From Dermatemys mawii (Eukaryota > Chordata > Testudines > Dermatemydidae): a DNA stretch of 64,000 nucleotides. The stretch spans positions 17,150,338 through 17,214,337 of the forward strand of contig ML677366.1 of assembly GCA_007922305.1 (NCBI GenBank), read 5' to 3'. Under the pieces are notes generated by a model, which worked only from the letters and a program-made list of their open reading frames with translations, was not told the origin of the DNA and made no database searches. The translations under genes were made by a program, and so were the position numbers. Shown piece after piece: positions 24,943 to 37,796 of the stretch (within the stretch, counting starts at the first letter, position 1; every line of letters begins with the position of its first letter).

Positions 24943-25805
24943 AGTGCTGCAGCTACACTACTGTAGCACTTTAATGAAGATGCTATTACATGGTGGTGTT
25001 AAATATTAATCTCCTAGGGGAACTAGCCATGTCAACAAGAGAAGCTATCCCATCCATACAGCACTGTGTACATAGAGGGCTCAGGTCAGTATAATTAGAA
25101 GTTATACCAATACACGTCTATAGTGTAGTCCTGGCCTAAGATTTTTCTCCCAATTTACAATTCTCTTCCCAAACTTCTGTTTGTAATTACCAAAACAGAT
25201 GCAAACTAAAGTTTGGTATTATTTGTAGAAAGCAAATTTGTTTGTTCAAAAAGGTAATATCAGCAAATTGCCATGTCAGATACAACCATTATGGACTTTC
25301 AATAAAGGAAATAAGGAACAAGTGGCCAAATTCGTAGCGGTTGTTTAGCGGTTGCTAAACAAAAGCTTTTTGATGCACATCAGGTAACTTGCAGTACACA
25401 AATTGCACTAATTGTGTTTCCACAGAATGCTTGTTCCATTTGCAATTTGCATCACATAAACACAATGTCTTTACTGCATCCTAAGGGGACTATTCTCCAG
25501 GGGCACCCATTATCCTTTGCTTCACTGCTGAGCAGCGTGCATCCTCTTGGGATTATTTTCGCATTGAACTGTGCGAATGGCATTTTACATCTGTTGGGCA
25601 GCCTCTGAGAATGCCTTACTGGATCAGACCCTGCAGGAGACAGATGGGGCAATGCATAGTTTGAGAATCCCACTGGGGCTTTAGGTGTGAGCTAGGAATC
25701 TGGACTGAGATGGCTGAGCACATGCCCAGCCACAGACTCTGAGGTGTCCTAAGAGACTTTGTTAGTGGAAACTTAGGCATCTAGAGAATTTAGGCACTCA
25801 TAAGC

Positions 25806-27195
25806 AGGCCATCCTTAGGCTTTATGGGGCCCTATGCAGAATTATAAAACTGGTGCCCCTATATCCAACAGCAGCCCAGAGGGGAAGAGGAGGGACGAGG
25901 CAGCAGAGGATAGCAAGATGCCTAGCTCACCTCACTGTAGTGGGGCGTCACCGTTCCCTGCAAGCCCACCTCACACTAGTGGAGAGTCACCGTTCCCTGC
26001 AGAGACCCCCTACCCTCTCCCTCATGCAGAATAGACATGCAGAAGGTACTAATTAAAAGCACTAAATTTGGGAATAAAAATGTCAGTCACAGGTTTTTTG
26101 ATATGCCCTGAAGTTTGTCAGATTTATTTGCAAAAACTTTGTAGTAAGGGCAAGTCAGCTGTCTTGCTGAACATTAAATATTATGGAATACAACATGATG
26201 CAGCTCTTCACTATTTTACATTTTCTTAAAATATAAAATCAGCTTAGAAATATGGATTAAGTTTACTCGTAAACTTCATAAATTAATCACTGCTGATTAT
26301 TATATATTTAACTCACTGAAACAAAGACATTTTATTAATCAGTCACAGATGTTTACTGTGTTCATAACCATGTTTTAGAAAAGGGAACAATACTTTCCTT
26401 TGTGTTGTCTCCATAACAGACATTTTTATGAAATTTCACCAACTTTTAAAAATATTTCTAAAGATTTTAGGCATAACAAAGGATTTTATATCTTACTGAG
26501 TACTGATTTTGCTGGAGGATTCTCTTAAAACTAATCAGACAGAAGTAAAGAAAGCTGGACAAAGTATCTGGAAGAAAAGATGTGTTGTCCCTTTAAGGGC
26601 TCTCTTAAGGGGAGGGGAGGGAGAGAGGAGTGGACAAGAACTGGACGACTTTTGAAGAACGTATTTACTGTAGTAAAAAACCTATTAAAATGTGTATTTT
26701 AGATAAGGATGGTCTTTTGAAGTATTTATTTAAAAAACTATGTAAGAAGATCCAAGCATTTAAGGCTGAAGATGATTGCACAGATTTTTAGGTGCACACA
26801 GATTTAAGACGTGGTTTTATAATCACCAACTCACTAATGAAATATTTTTAAAGCAAATTTTAAACTAAGGTCCTGTAGACTAACATATTCTGAGTAAACA
26901 TTACAGTACTAACAAAAACAGTTGTGCATTAAATTTGGAAATTGACAGTATATACCTAGGATTTGGCAAATGCCTGTTAAATGGCTTCGTTACTTGAAGG
27001 GCTCTTTGACAGTGTCAATGTTGTGCTAAAAGGTGTGGAAGGCTTTTTCACAGGCTGCAGCAGCCAGCTGTGGGAGCCTGCAGGAAGGGTCAGAACAGGG
27101 ATAGGAAGAGGCGGAACGGTGGACACTAAGACCCAGGGGTGCCCCAAATTTTTGGGTGCCCTACACAGCCTAAGGAGGATAGCCCTGCTTATAAA
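25806..27195. mobile_element. Possible long terminal-inverted-repeat element
   Basis: The left arm gcaggccatccttaggc through actggtgcccct (25807-25859) is nearly the reverse complement of ggtgccccaaatttttgggt through gatagccctgc (about 27138-27190). The roughly 1.3 kb interior is AT-rich without a recognisable transposase. It could instead be two related copies in opposite orientation. Confidence 0.5.
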
Positions 27196-27629
27196 TTTAG
27201 GCAGGGATTTCGAGGACCTGGACTTGGGTGCCTAAAGCAGCACAGACCTAGCTCTGTATACTCCCTGTACAGGGGACATGTCAGAGTGCGTCATGAGTAA
27301 GCAGAAAGCCTTCCAGGAGTGGGATGAATGTGGCCTAAAAGACAACACCTGAAGTCTCATCTGAAGAGAAGTGAACTATATGGATTTAAAAAGATTAAAG
27401 GACAAATGCATTAGTTTTACTGCTGTTAAAGATTTACCAAATCACTGTTTCATGGCAGGAATAGGCAGGGCATTTTTCCAACAAAAACAAAAAGCATGAA
27501 AGCAAAATTAAGTGACCCTACAGCTTGGAATTTAAACTCTTGCTTAGGTAAAGTTAAGAAGGCAATTACTTGCTGGCTTGATTGTCCAACTCCAAAAGTT
27601 GCTGCAAGACATTCAGAAGGACAGAGTTA

Positions 27630-27939
27630 CAGTAGACTCGAGTATCTAAGGTGATCAGGATTAATTTTTTCCCTATTAATAAAATCCTGGATAATCACCA
27701 TACATAGTAAATATGGTGGGGGGGGGGGGGGGGATAAGCGGTGGTTCACCAGCCACCCGGCCCCCGGGGGGGGGGGGGTGGTTCACGGGCTGCCCTGGGC
27801 CCTGGTGGGTTGGGGTTTTTGGTGTGGTAACAAAGGCAGAGCTGGCCCTTCGAGATATGCTTTTTTTTTTTTTTTTTTTGGACATCCTGGTTAATCCACA
27901 ACCTGGTTAACTCAATCCTGAATAATCAAGAGTCTACTG
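27630..27939. mobile_element. Tc1/mariner (pogo/Tigger-like) MITE with homopolymer runs
   Basis: The element is flanked by TA on both sides (27628-27629 and 27940-27941). Termini cagtagactcgagtatct and gaataatcaagagtctactg are inverted repeats, with 11 matched terminal bases in cagtagactcg/ctactg arms allowing one mismatch near the end. Inside are runs of 16 G (27718-27733), 13 G (27766-27778) and 18 T (27861-27878). Confidence 0.65.
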
Positions 27940-30900
27940 TATTAAGGAGTGAATTGAGACAAATTTAATAAGAGCACTACCATTACTATCTGTTCAAGAT
28001 TGAATTTGAGGATCAGTAAGTGTATGCAAAATACCAATCCCTTTCCCCATGACACAAAGTTCTTTTCTGTTTCATATTATGAAGGCATTGTCTCAAGTTA
28101 CATACACCAGTGAAAGATCTTTGTGTATGGGGTTGGGGGTTTAGTACAGTCCATCCCACTCAAATGTTGTAAACATGCAGTTCACCTCAAAAGGTGCCTT
28201 GTGTAGGGATACTTTTAGCTAAAATGTAGTGAAGAATCTTGTTTTTTCCATCTCACTTACTGAAGAGGCATATGATAAATTAAATATAATCCTTATTATA
28301 AGTGTTCATACTTGTATGGCTTGGGAACAAACTCTGTAGTACTTATTTTCAAGATAAAATAGTTTTCCTGATGTTTAATATGTTTTAATTTAGTGTATTG
28401 AATATAGGCTCCTTCTGATGGCAAAAATTACAAATTTTCATGTATGTTAACCAGTACGCTAAATGGCTCAATTCTCCTCCCACTGAAGTCAGTGAGTCCA
28501 CCTCTCAAAGTCTCTACATTTTACTTTGATTTGACTGGAATTTTGCCCGAGGACTGGTGAGTATGTACCAAGGAAAGTCTTCAGGATTTGGCCAATTGAG
28601 AGTTTTAACATCTGATTCCTATTGAAGCCAGAGTTGTCTGTGTTTACCACTAAAAATGAGTTCAGACCCTGTTGTAGAGGCAATTTATAGCTTCTCATGT
28701 CTTTCTTCTGTCAAATGTTTTGCTGCATTTTCAACAATTTTTCTGTGCAAAAATATTCTGCATTTAACACATTTTTAAATTTCATTGCTAAAGAAGCAAA
28801 AACATAACATATAGTGTTAGGCTTTTATCCTGCACGTGACTCCACACAATTATCCACCCTTTGTGATTCAGACAGGAATCTCCCTATGCTGACAGAATTC
28901 TTAAGTTTTCAGTTCAGTTGTGGCCCTTTTACACCAGCACAGCTAGCATAAAGAGGTCTGCAAGGAGTCTGGAATCTTAACCTGACCCCTCTTCCAAAAC
29001 CCATGAACTGTGTTCCAGCCTGACCCCTGTATTTCGTGTTCAGAGGTCTTACATTTCCTCCCTTTGTTCTCCACACAAAATGATCTTTCATGTCCCATTT
29101 CTCATCCTCCATACCTCCTGGCCATTCCTTCACCTCCAGATCCTATTACAATCCCAGATTCCCCTCTGTACCACCAGATCCCTGCCCAAGCACATATGCA
29201 AGTATCTCTCGATCTACACACACAATTCTTTGTATCTTACTCCTCCTGCAGGTGCAGGGCCTCAGCTGTTAGAACACTGGCATGTTTCAGACTGCTTGCC
29301 ACACAAATGCTTACATGTGTTATTGCAACATCAGAACAATAAATCAGATTTTCATCTGCAAAGACATTTCCCTTCAGATGTGTACATGCATGTACATTAC
29401 TCAGATTCTGGGTTTTACTTCATACGTAACTATGCACAAATGAATTACAGTAACATTCCCAAAAATGACCAACTGAAAGATTAGAGCAGTCATACACTAC
29501 TAGTTATCTTGAGCTCTATAGCAAAGACTTTATTTTCTCTCCTTTGAGAAATTGTGTTCTTGGAACTAGATCAGATAAGTCTGGTGGATGATTGAATCTG
29601 TACAATTTCTAGGGTGACCAGAGTTGTTTGATAGAGCTTAGGGAAAACCACATGAAAAGTAAGGGACCATGCTTTAAGGGAAATTTCAGGGACACACCAT
29701 TTCTCTTAGCATATCATGTATTTTTCTCTCATATATACACATTTCTACTGCCCTCATGCACACAATGCAATTATCATAAGCTTTGATTTATTTCTTAAAA
29801 TGGTACTTATCAGTTTCACACACCTTTGTTTTTTTAAAAATCAATTTATAAAACTTTATATATACACACAACTGAAATTAACTTTAATTTAAAGTTCAGC
29901 CTTAACAGACTCAATATTTAGCAGGTTTCTTCAATCTGTCCAAGTCTGTTCACACAGGGAAAATATTTTTTCCACTGCTGCATTTGAATTAGAAATTGAC
30001 ATAAGTTCTGCAAGTTAAGAAACTGTGAGAATTAGAAGTTTAAGATAGGAAATGGTCTAATGCTCTAATACAATCAGACTCCTGAAGCATGCACAGACAC
30101 TTCACTAATCTCTGTGCACAATATTCCTTGTACAAACAATACATAAAGCCTTTTGTCAAGTTTCAACTCTTCAATAACACTTATGATTTCCCTGAGAAAG
30201 TGGCTAACCAGGATAAGAAGGTTTTGTTCACTGAAATAAAAATGTGAAGTAATATATACCACTGAATGAAATTCATTTCTTCAGCTTTTCCATGATGTGT
30301 TTTTAGATAACAGTCTCAGGGTAGGAGCTGAGGGAATCTACACACAAGTTTTAGGGGAATCTTCTACCTCAGTTTTCCTCAAACTCTCACCCAGTTCCAA
30401 AAAAACCTCTTGACCTCAGCTGAAAAAAGCAAGTCCATTTCTCCTTCCCAATCCATCACATAGCTCTGACTGAAGACTTCCCTCTCCTCACAGCATAGCC
30501 TCTATTTATAGGCTGATGAGCCTGTGAAAATTTCCAGAGAGCCCTGTAACTTTAAGGCCTCCAGCTTGAAATGGGATGGCCCTACCAGAAGTAGCTGGTT
30601 ACCAAATTTCAAAGCCCCACCCCTTACCCTGTGTACAGTAAGGAATGACCCTTTGCAATAAAACATATTAATGCCCATATGTGGCAAGCATTAGCTGTTT
30701 ACTTGGTTCATCAATTAACCTTTTCCTTTCCAGAAATTTTCTAAGTTCTTCCTAGCATTCCCTTATCGGTTAGAAATGGAAAAACAGAGGCCTGGGGTGG
30801 AGATAAAATGAGATATTACATATTCAAAAGTAACCAGCAGAGTTTCAAATAAGAAACTACATCCATGATTTTTGTTTCAGGTGTGCACTTCACTGCAGTC

Positions 30901-33900
30901 TTAGGATGACACAAAAGGAGAACTTCTCTTTTTTAAGCTTTAAAGTTTTGTTAAAAGACTAGGTTTCTTCAGGCTGAATTCTACACTGAAAACAAGGTTT
31001 AAATTGAGTTAGTTATATTGCTTAATGCTACTCTGCAAAAGTTTGGTTCAGCCTCCCCTTACTCAGGCAACAAATCAGTGAAATAAGGGAATCAAAGGAT
31101 GTCCCTTACAATAAGTGACAGGTGGTCACCTAACAAATTCCCATTATTCTTCTTGATTTAACTGTTTATCAATTTAATCATAGATAAGTTAACTCATATC
31201 ACCTTTCTGAAGTAAAAGAAACAGCTGGTTTACATATTTTTAAAAAAGCTCATCCATAAATATCTAGACACTCAGATTTTTGATATATTAGGAGGGAGGG
31301 GAAAAAAGCTCTCAGTAAACATTTATATGGTCAAAATAAAAAAAACATACATTCAGAGAGAACCTGGTTTTAATTTGAAACTCAATCCTATGTGTGGCTT
31401 TGTTGTTTTTTTTTTAAGCACATTTTTATTTTTCTCCTCTACTTTTCCTGAACGAATAGTATATTCGGACTACAAAGTAACCTAACTAAAGATGAAACTC
31501 AAATATGTTCAAGAGAAAGATAGATATTACTTTAAGTGGTTTAAGAAAGTACAGATAAGTTATTTCTGGAGACACAGTTTAATAGTATACCACAGTCCTT
31601 TCCCTCCCCATTTTAGAAAATATTACCAGATTCAGAGTGAAGGCAAATTAAAGTCAAACAGAATCATATTTTAAACAAAGTGACGTTAATCTGACCCATA
31701 GACTGATACATTATATACTCACTCTTTCCATTCAGTTATGTAAAACCTGACATTGGATGACCCCACTGAATCCAACATACATGCAGTTAAAGGCTGAAAT
31801 ATTTTAGTCAATTTACAGCATTTCCAAAGGATTCACTTTACGTAAGTTGCTGTCTTTTCCAAAAGCATTATTGATAATTCATCCACATTGACAGTGGGAG
31901 TTAGTGAGATCAATTTATTTCCTGCTGAGTAGTTAGTTATCACTCTTAGGGGAAACAAGTATTCTGTTTGAAAGTCAAATGGAATTATGATCTGTCAGCC
32001 TTATTCGAAAACAGTTTCTCTCTTCCTCCTTCTCTTTTTATAGAGCCTCATTTTTGTGTTTTGTTTTTTTGCCACACATGCAGCTACTGGTCCATACTTT
32101 CCCAATCTGCCACACTAATTTAATATTCTTTCATTCAAATAGAAAGTATGTTCTGTTCTTCAAAGAGCTATTTCTGCTTTCTGAAGTGTCAATTAGTTGT
32201 GCACGAGTTTCCCATTAATCATATTTTTTTAAGCCTGAGAAAACCAAAGAACATGATAAAGCTTAAAAAAGGACGAGTTTGTGGGGTCAAATTCGTGACT
32301 GGCACAGGAAAGAACAACTCCCTAGACTTCAATAGAGTTTCACTTATCAGAGTAGTGAATTTGAATTACTTTCTACAACTTCTCATTGCTCCCCTTGAAA
32401 TGCTACTGTAGCTGGTAGCTTTTCTTTCTGAAGAAAGCCTTTGTCAGAAACTGCCCTTTCTTGGTGTCCTTAAATTAGCTGGCATATAGCTCAAAGACCA
32501 CCTCCTTTTCCAGTCATGTGTTTATTTACATAAGGCGTAATTCTGGGCATAGATGCCTGTAGTACACTACATGTCTACATACAACATGACTGCCAGTCAT
32601 GCAGAGGTATTTGGTTCACAATTTGCATTAATCCTGCTCTCAGCAAGGTTAATCATCATGTTGTCCTCAATGTATCAACCCTCACTGACGTAGTGCTAAT
32701 GTAGGCAGCAAGTTTTGCCATTGCAAATACACTTTTGGTCTTCCCAGTACAAGCCCAGAATGGTTTGGCAGCTATTAAGGAGATATCATCTCCCAACATT
32801 CCAAAGGAAATATGGCCAAATCTAAAGGAATAAACAGTCTCCTAGAAAATCTTCACAATCAGGAGCGATCAGCACATAAGAAAGTTGAAGACTGTGTCTC
32901 CATAGAGCTGTTCCATGACTTGGCTTCCTTCTTGCCTGCACCATCAGCTTAATTACTTTGAAAGTATTGTTGAATTTCAAAACTGCTTAGTTAGGAAAGA
33001 AAAAAGCTACTATTAGTGGACAAATGGTCAATGGCAAAAATATATCTATCTTTCTCCCTGATTACTTTTCTAGTTCACAGGCAAAGCAGTGACAACATAA
33101 GTAAGCATAATGTTACTTTTTGAGTTAATTTTAAACAAAGAAAATACTGTGAGTATAAAGGGTGATAATGGCCTTGCCGCCCATGCTCAAAAATGGATTT
33201 CTAGAAAAGTCATTAGTAAAAACCTGCACTGAATACAAATGCTTCTCTCTAGAAAGATACTTAAAGACAGTCAAACATTTGGCGATCTTATAGATTGGGT
33301 TCAAACCCCTTAAAAACGGATGAGTTTAACACACACCATTCATTCAGGTTAAAAGTAAAACAAAATAAAAAAATAATAGTAGGCTCCAAGACAAAGGAAC
33401 ACCCATGGCCACTCAGGAACTCTAATGATTCAGGCAGAGATGTTTTCACTGAGTAAGTTTCCACTAGGGGTGTATGTTTAGGTGAATGGGATAGACACAA
33501 TACCAGGAGAGAAACAAAGTCCGAAACAGACACAGCCTGCAAGAACAGTAATGTGGCCCTGAAATAAAGCTGAGAGAAAGATTTCTGGGGGGTAGAGGGT
33601 TGTCTGTAAAGGTAGGCTTTGAACAGTGAACAAAAGAACAGTCTCCTGATATTTGGAGATTGCTACTGTATTCAGAGAAACAGGAATTTGTACATTCTTT
33701 GATTGTACAAACAAGATGGCATCAAAGGAAATGCCAGGCTCCATCATCAATTTCTTTTCCTCACTGAAACACCTGCAGAGCTCTGAACTTTGACTAACCA
33801 CTCAAGTCAAAAGTGATAACAATAAAGAGATAGCATGAATTATTTGGTTAGATCTAAACAGATATGTAGGTGCTTTGGGACAGGATCTGGAGGTACAGAG

Positions 33901-34598
33901 GGGCATCTGGGATTCTTGTAGTACCTGGAGGTGCAGAAGAGGTCAGGAGGAGATACAGAGGATGGGAAATGGGTCATAAAAGAGGACTGTAATTGATGTG
34001 GATACCTGTATCTAGACATGAAACACAGAAATCAGACTGGAACACAGTTGTTCAAGGGCTGTTATAAGAGAGAAAGGAGTCTGGATTCCTGGTGGCCCTC
34101 TTACAATGGCTCTACTGGTAAAAAGGGGCCATAAAGCCAGCTGAAGACGTAACCTAGAAATTTTCTTAGCATAGAGAGGTTCCTGTATTAATCACAAAGG
34201 GTGGATCAGTGTGTGGAGTCAATTGCTGGGTAAAAGTCTGATGCTGTCTATTTTGCTTCTTCAGCAATGAGGGTTTTTTTAAAAATTCTTTTTAAATGCA
34301 AAATGTTTTTGGATAGCAAAATGAAGGGTTGAAAATGCAGCAAAGCATTTGACACCAAAAAAAACCCCCAACAACATGAAGGGCTATGAATAAAATTATG
34401 TCTACAAGAGGATTTGAACTCACTGCTTTTACTAGCAGACACCAAGCCAGGTCCTAATTATTGAAGCCAATGATAAATCTTTTTATTAGCAAGCTGGAGA
34501 TCCCTGTGTGAAGTAAAGGGGTTGGAATGGCTTTAGGCCACACCTACTCTTGGCCCCTTGAGTAAGCAGCATGTCAGAGCCTGGTATTAAAGGGTGGC

Positions 34599-34614
34599 GG
34601 GGGGGGGGGGGGGG
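34599..34614 (+). repeat. Poly(G) tract of 16 bases
   Basis: A G homopolymer preceded by gggtggc. Its length may be unreliable in assembled reads. It could form a G-quadruplex only by slippage, since it is a single uninterrupted run. Confidence 0.85.
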
Positions 34615-34809
34615 CGCAAGTGACCAGTATTAAGATATCAGCCTCTGAGTATTGTGCACAACATAATAAATGAAACAATTTCAACAATACTGTTATTGGT
34701 ATTTATACCATACAACTGATGTATCAGTATAACTTACTCATGTTCACATTTCTGATTACAAATTAATAACTTTGTTTATCAAACCTTGTACTAGAAGCAA
34801 ATTCTTCTC

Positions 34810-35440
34810 TGTGATGGGTAGCACTTACCTCTTGAGCACCTCCTTGTGGCTGGGTGCTGTACTACAGTCTTTTTCCCACTCCTGGAGTCCTCTATAGGTT
34901 GCTAACCAACCTTGGTGAGTTCTTCAGTGGTTTGGCCCTCCAGTCAAATCACAATATCTCCATGAACTCTTCTGGGACATTAAAGAATCCAAAAAATGGA
35001 CAGAATATTTGCTCTTGCTAGGGTCTTCAGCCCCAGCCCTGGGCCCTTTAAACTCAGCCCTCTGGTTGAGTTCCCAACTAAGCCCTGTCCCTTCCATGGG
35101 TACACTTTACCTGAGCATGGCAGGGGAACCCAGACCCACCCACTACCCCAAATTCCAAACTAAGGATCCTATACACAACATCCATGTATGGCTTACTCCA
35201 ATTCATTGTTGCACCTTCCCCAGGCCTCTTTCTCCTAGGACCCTTTTATCTCCAGACCTATGTCAGGGCTAGAATGATCAGGTCCTTCTCTACCTCCAGA
35301 TCACAGAGGAGCCCCTTTCTTCTCTCCTCTGGTCCCAGAAGAAACTGAGCTGTTTAGTCCCCTGCAGCTTCTTTTATATGAGCCTGTTGCGTTCTGATTG
35401 GCTGCTTCTGTGAGGCCTCTCTTGGCAGGGCTGGAGCACC
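34810..35440. repeat. Possible interspersed repeat of unknown class
   Basis: The stretch from gggtagcacttacctcttga to gttctgattggctgcttctg has phrases (gcacctccttgtggctgg, tctgattggctgcttctgtg) that I associate with high-copy turtle repeats, possibly LTR-derived given the CCAAT-like attggctg. No target-site duplication or LTR ends were identified. Confidence 0.3.
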
Positions 35441-35887
35441 CACTTTTGCCGCTCCTTTCTTATCCCTTCACTGCTTCCTAGGGCAGGGGAAGTGGAACAG
35501 CAGGGCATCCTGTAGAAATCTTTTTATTTACTTGTTATCATTATCGTTGGTTTTTTTAATTATTTGCTCCGGAGTTTGGACCTTGACTATACTTCAACCA
35601 AGAAACTGGGGCCTTGACAAAAAAATAATTAACTACCCCCATCTAGTGTCTGTATATAAATCAGGGTTACACAAGTGTGCAGTTAAACAAGCACACATAC
35701 CCACAATGTGTGTGAAGGCATCAGGAGTTAAGATTTCTGGTTGTAGGGGCTAATTACCCTAAACAGAGCCTGTTGGCCCATACACATCAGGAGCACAGGG
35801 TGGAAAACAGCAGACTAGGTTAGCAACCACTGGCCGCCCTGGATGGAAAAACGTCCCGCAGAGGTAGCCATCTCAGACAACTTCACT

Positions 35888-36019
35888 GCAGCTCCCAGTA
35901 GGGTGACCAGACAGCAAACGTGAAAAATCGGGACAGGGGGTGGGGTGGGGTTAATAGGAGCCTATATAAGAAAAAGACCCACCAGATCGGGACAGTGCCT
36001 ATAAACTCGGGTCACCCTG
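35888..36019. mobile_element. GTGACCAG short inverted-repeat element, reverse orientation
   Basis: The element begins agtagggtgaccagac and ends cgggtcaccctgg. The interior reads aatcgggacagggggtgg and aataggagcctatataag, the reverse complement of the other copies. It lies just upstream of the SLC30A4 CpG island. Confidence 0.7.
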
Positions 36020-36069
36020 GTCCCCAGGATAGGGGCCTCCGCTGGCTATTGCTCCCGTATTTCAGGACG

Positions 36070-37460
36070 GCCAGGCTGTAACCTTCTGCAGCCCGGGGAG
36101 CGGGTGTTGGGAGCAGGTAGCGCGCACGGGGCATGGCTCTGACCCGGGCAAGCTAGTGGCAGGCGAGCAGCATGTGCACCAAGGGCGCCAGGGCAGAGGC
36201 CCAGCGGGCCAACCCCCGCGGTTAGCTATCGCGGGAGGAAGGGGAGGAGGGGTTTTTGCCAAGCGGGGCTTGCACCGGCTGCCGAGCAGAGGCGGCTGCA
36301 CCCCGCGCAGGCCCCGACCCCCGGCCGAGGAATGCGAACAATGTGCCCGGCCAGCCCCCGTTCGGTGCCGCTGCGCCGCCCTGCGGCCACGGGTGCGGGC
36401 GCACGCGCACTGTGTGAGCGGCGAGTCAGCAGCAAGCCTCGTTGTCTTGAAAGCAGAAGAAGCGAGAGCGAGACATGCAGCTCCCCAGAGCAAAGGGGTG
36501 ACGGCCCGACGGTGCCTCCCTACGCGGGGGTTGCACGCTCCGCTCGGAAAGCCCGGCTCCTCCCTGGGTGTGGGGTTCCAAGGTGGCCTCGCCCGGCCCC
36601 AGAGCCGCGGGCGGAGTGCCGGCATTGCTGGCGAGGTGTTACCGCTTCCAAGGGACTACAGAGAATGACCCGAGCCAACCTCCCAGCTGGGATCTGAACC
36701 GCATGGAGGCGGAGGCGGCGGCATTAGCCGTGCAAAGGTACCTTCCATTTCTAGGAGCGATTCCCGGAGAGCCCCGCAATACACCCCGGGGAGGCTTGAA
36801 CATACTCTTAGCAGTGCCGGTGTGACGGTCTCTGCTGGGCCGGGGGGTTAGATTCGGTCACTGTCCGTCTGCTCGGCGCTCAGCTGCATGGCGAGCAGGC
36901 CAGTGGGCACGAAAGCGGCTGTTTGAAGTGGATTATGTTGTGCTCCCATTAGCCGTTTGGCATCCTGGAGGCGAGCGGTCCAGCCGAGGGTTAGTCCAGC
37001 TGGCTTGGCAGAGGGCTGGCTCGCTTCCGTGGGATCCCCTGGAATAACCCCCCGCCGCCCGGTGCACTTTCACTGGAGAGTCTCTCCATTGATGAACGGT
37101 GTAACTCTCTGCTTTCCTCAGGCTCGGGAGAAATGCCCCGAATGGGCGATGAAATGAAGCATTTCTGCCCGCCCGGGGAAGTCGCGTGAGAAGAATTGGC
37201 TGTAGGTAAGCAGCAGCCCCTCGCTGGGCTCCTGGCTCCAGCTACCATGGCCCAGTCCAAGATCTGGACTAGCATCAGATCCATGCTGAGAAAGAACGAC
37301 GACCCCTTGTTCTTGAACGACTCCAGTGCCTTTGATTTCTCCGATGAGGCGGGGGAGGAGGACCTCCCCCGCTTTAACAAGTTGCGCGTTGTGGTTTCGG
37401 ATGACACGTCTTCGGATGCAGCTCCGGACCGACCTGTCAATGGGGCTCGCCGAGGGCCGC
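36070..37460 (+). promoter_or_regulatory. SLC30A4: CpG island, SLC30A4 promoter and 5' UTR
   Basis: A CpG-rich block runs from about 36070 into coding exon 1. It probably holds the transcription start and one or more 5' UTR exons; a TTTCCTCAG acceptor-like site ends at 37120, suggesting that the coding exon may begin at 37121. Three matches to the metal-response-element core TGCRCNC were seen at 36297-36303, 36397-36403 (minus) and 36532-36538. Open frames on both strands here are GC-driven shadows. Confidence 0.65.
37133..37189 (+). other. Upstream open reading frame(s) before the SLC30A4 start
   Basis: Two short ATG-initiated frames lie just before the main start: 37092-37157 (21 codons) and 37133-37189 (18 codons). 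They are in different frames and end 89 and 57 bases before the main ATG. If the 5' UTR includes them they could lower translation. Whether they are transcribed is unknown, and short uORFs in GC-rich leaders are common by chance. Confidence 0.35.
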
Positions 37461-37646
37461 AGGCCGATGGGGACTCCCTGCTGGAGCGGGATATTGCTCT
37501 GCGGAGCACACAGACTAGCTCCCCCAGGACGGACCCTTGTAGCAATTGCAGTAAGCAGAGGGAACTCACAAAACAGAGGAAGGTGAAAAAACGCCTGATC
37601 CTGGCTGCGGTTCTGTATCTCTTCTTTATGACTGGAGAGCTCATAG
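37247..37646 (+). CDS. SLC30A4: SLC30A4 coding exon 1
   Basis: The exon encodes residues 1-133, starting at an ATG in a strong context (taccATGg). It includes the conserved [16 protein letters not shown] and [12 protein letters not shown] stretches, the dileucine [25 protein letters not shown] and most of TM1 ([17 protein letters not shown]). The donor is ATAG before GTGAGT, phase 1. The open frame continues upstream without an ATG, so this start is well supported. Confidence 0.95.
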
Positions 37647-37675
37647 GTGAGTTGGGCTTGTTTCCTTACTCCTTT

Positions 37676-37796
37676 AGGGTAACCAGATGTCCCGTTTTTA
37701 TAGGGGCAGTCTCGTTTTTGGGGAATTTTTCTTATATAGGCACCTATTGCCCTCCCACCCCCTCTCCCATGGTTTCATATTTGCTATCTGGTCACC
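37676..37796. mobile_element. GTGACCAG short inverted-repeat element beside exon 1
   Basis: Termini agggtaaccagatg and catatttgctatctggtcaccct flank the conserved interior cttatataggcacctattgc. The left end lies only about 30 bases past the exon 1 donor. Flanking octamers tactcctt and tactatct match at only 5 of 8 positions, so the duplication is eroded or unproven. Confidence 0.75.

Larger units (their letters stand above)
23931..36060. other. Intergenic region between BLOC1S6 and SLC30A4 promoters
   Basis: About 12 kb separate the two head-to-head genes. Repeats are at 24831-24942, about 25806-27195, 27630-27939 and 35888-36019, with a possible repeat at about 34810-35440. The remaining sequence is AT-rich with no recognised exon. 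Regulatory elements shared by the two genes could lie here but cannot be seen. Confidence 0.5.

Noticed and set aside
29080..29484. 134-residue plus-strand open frame
   Set aside because: The translation looks random, has no family motif, and flanking splice sites or a promoter are not evident. It may be repeat-derived.
36991..37644. 217-residue open frame antisense to SLC30A4 exon 1
   Set aside because: It is the complement of a CpG-rich coding exon and GC-rich leader. No family features were seen; long antisense frames are expected there.
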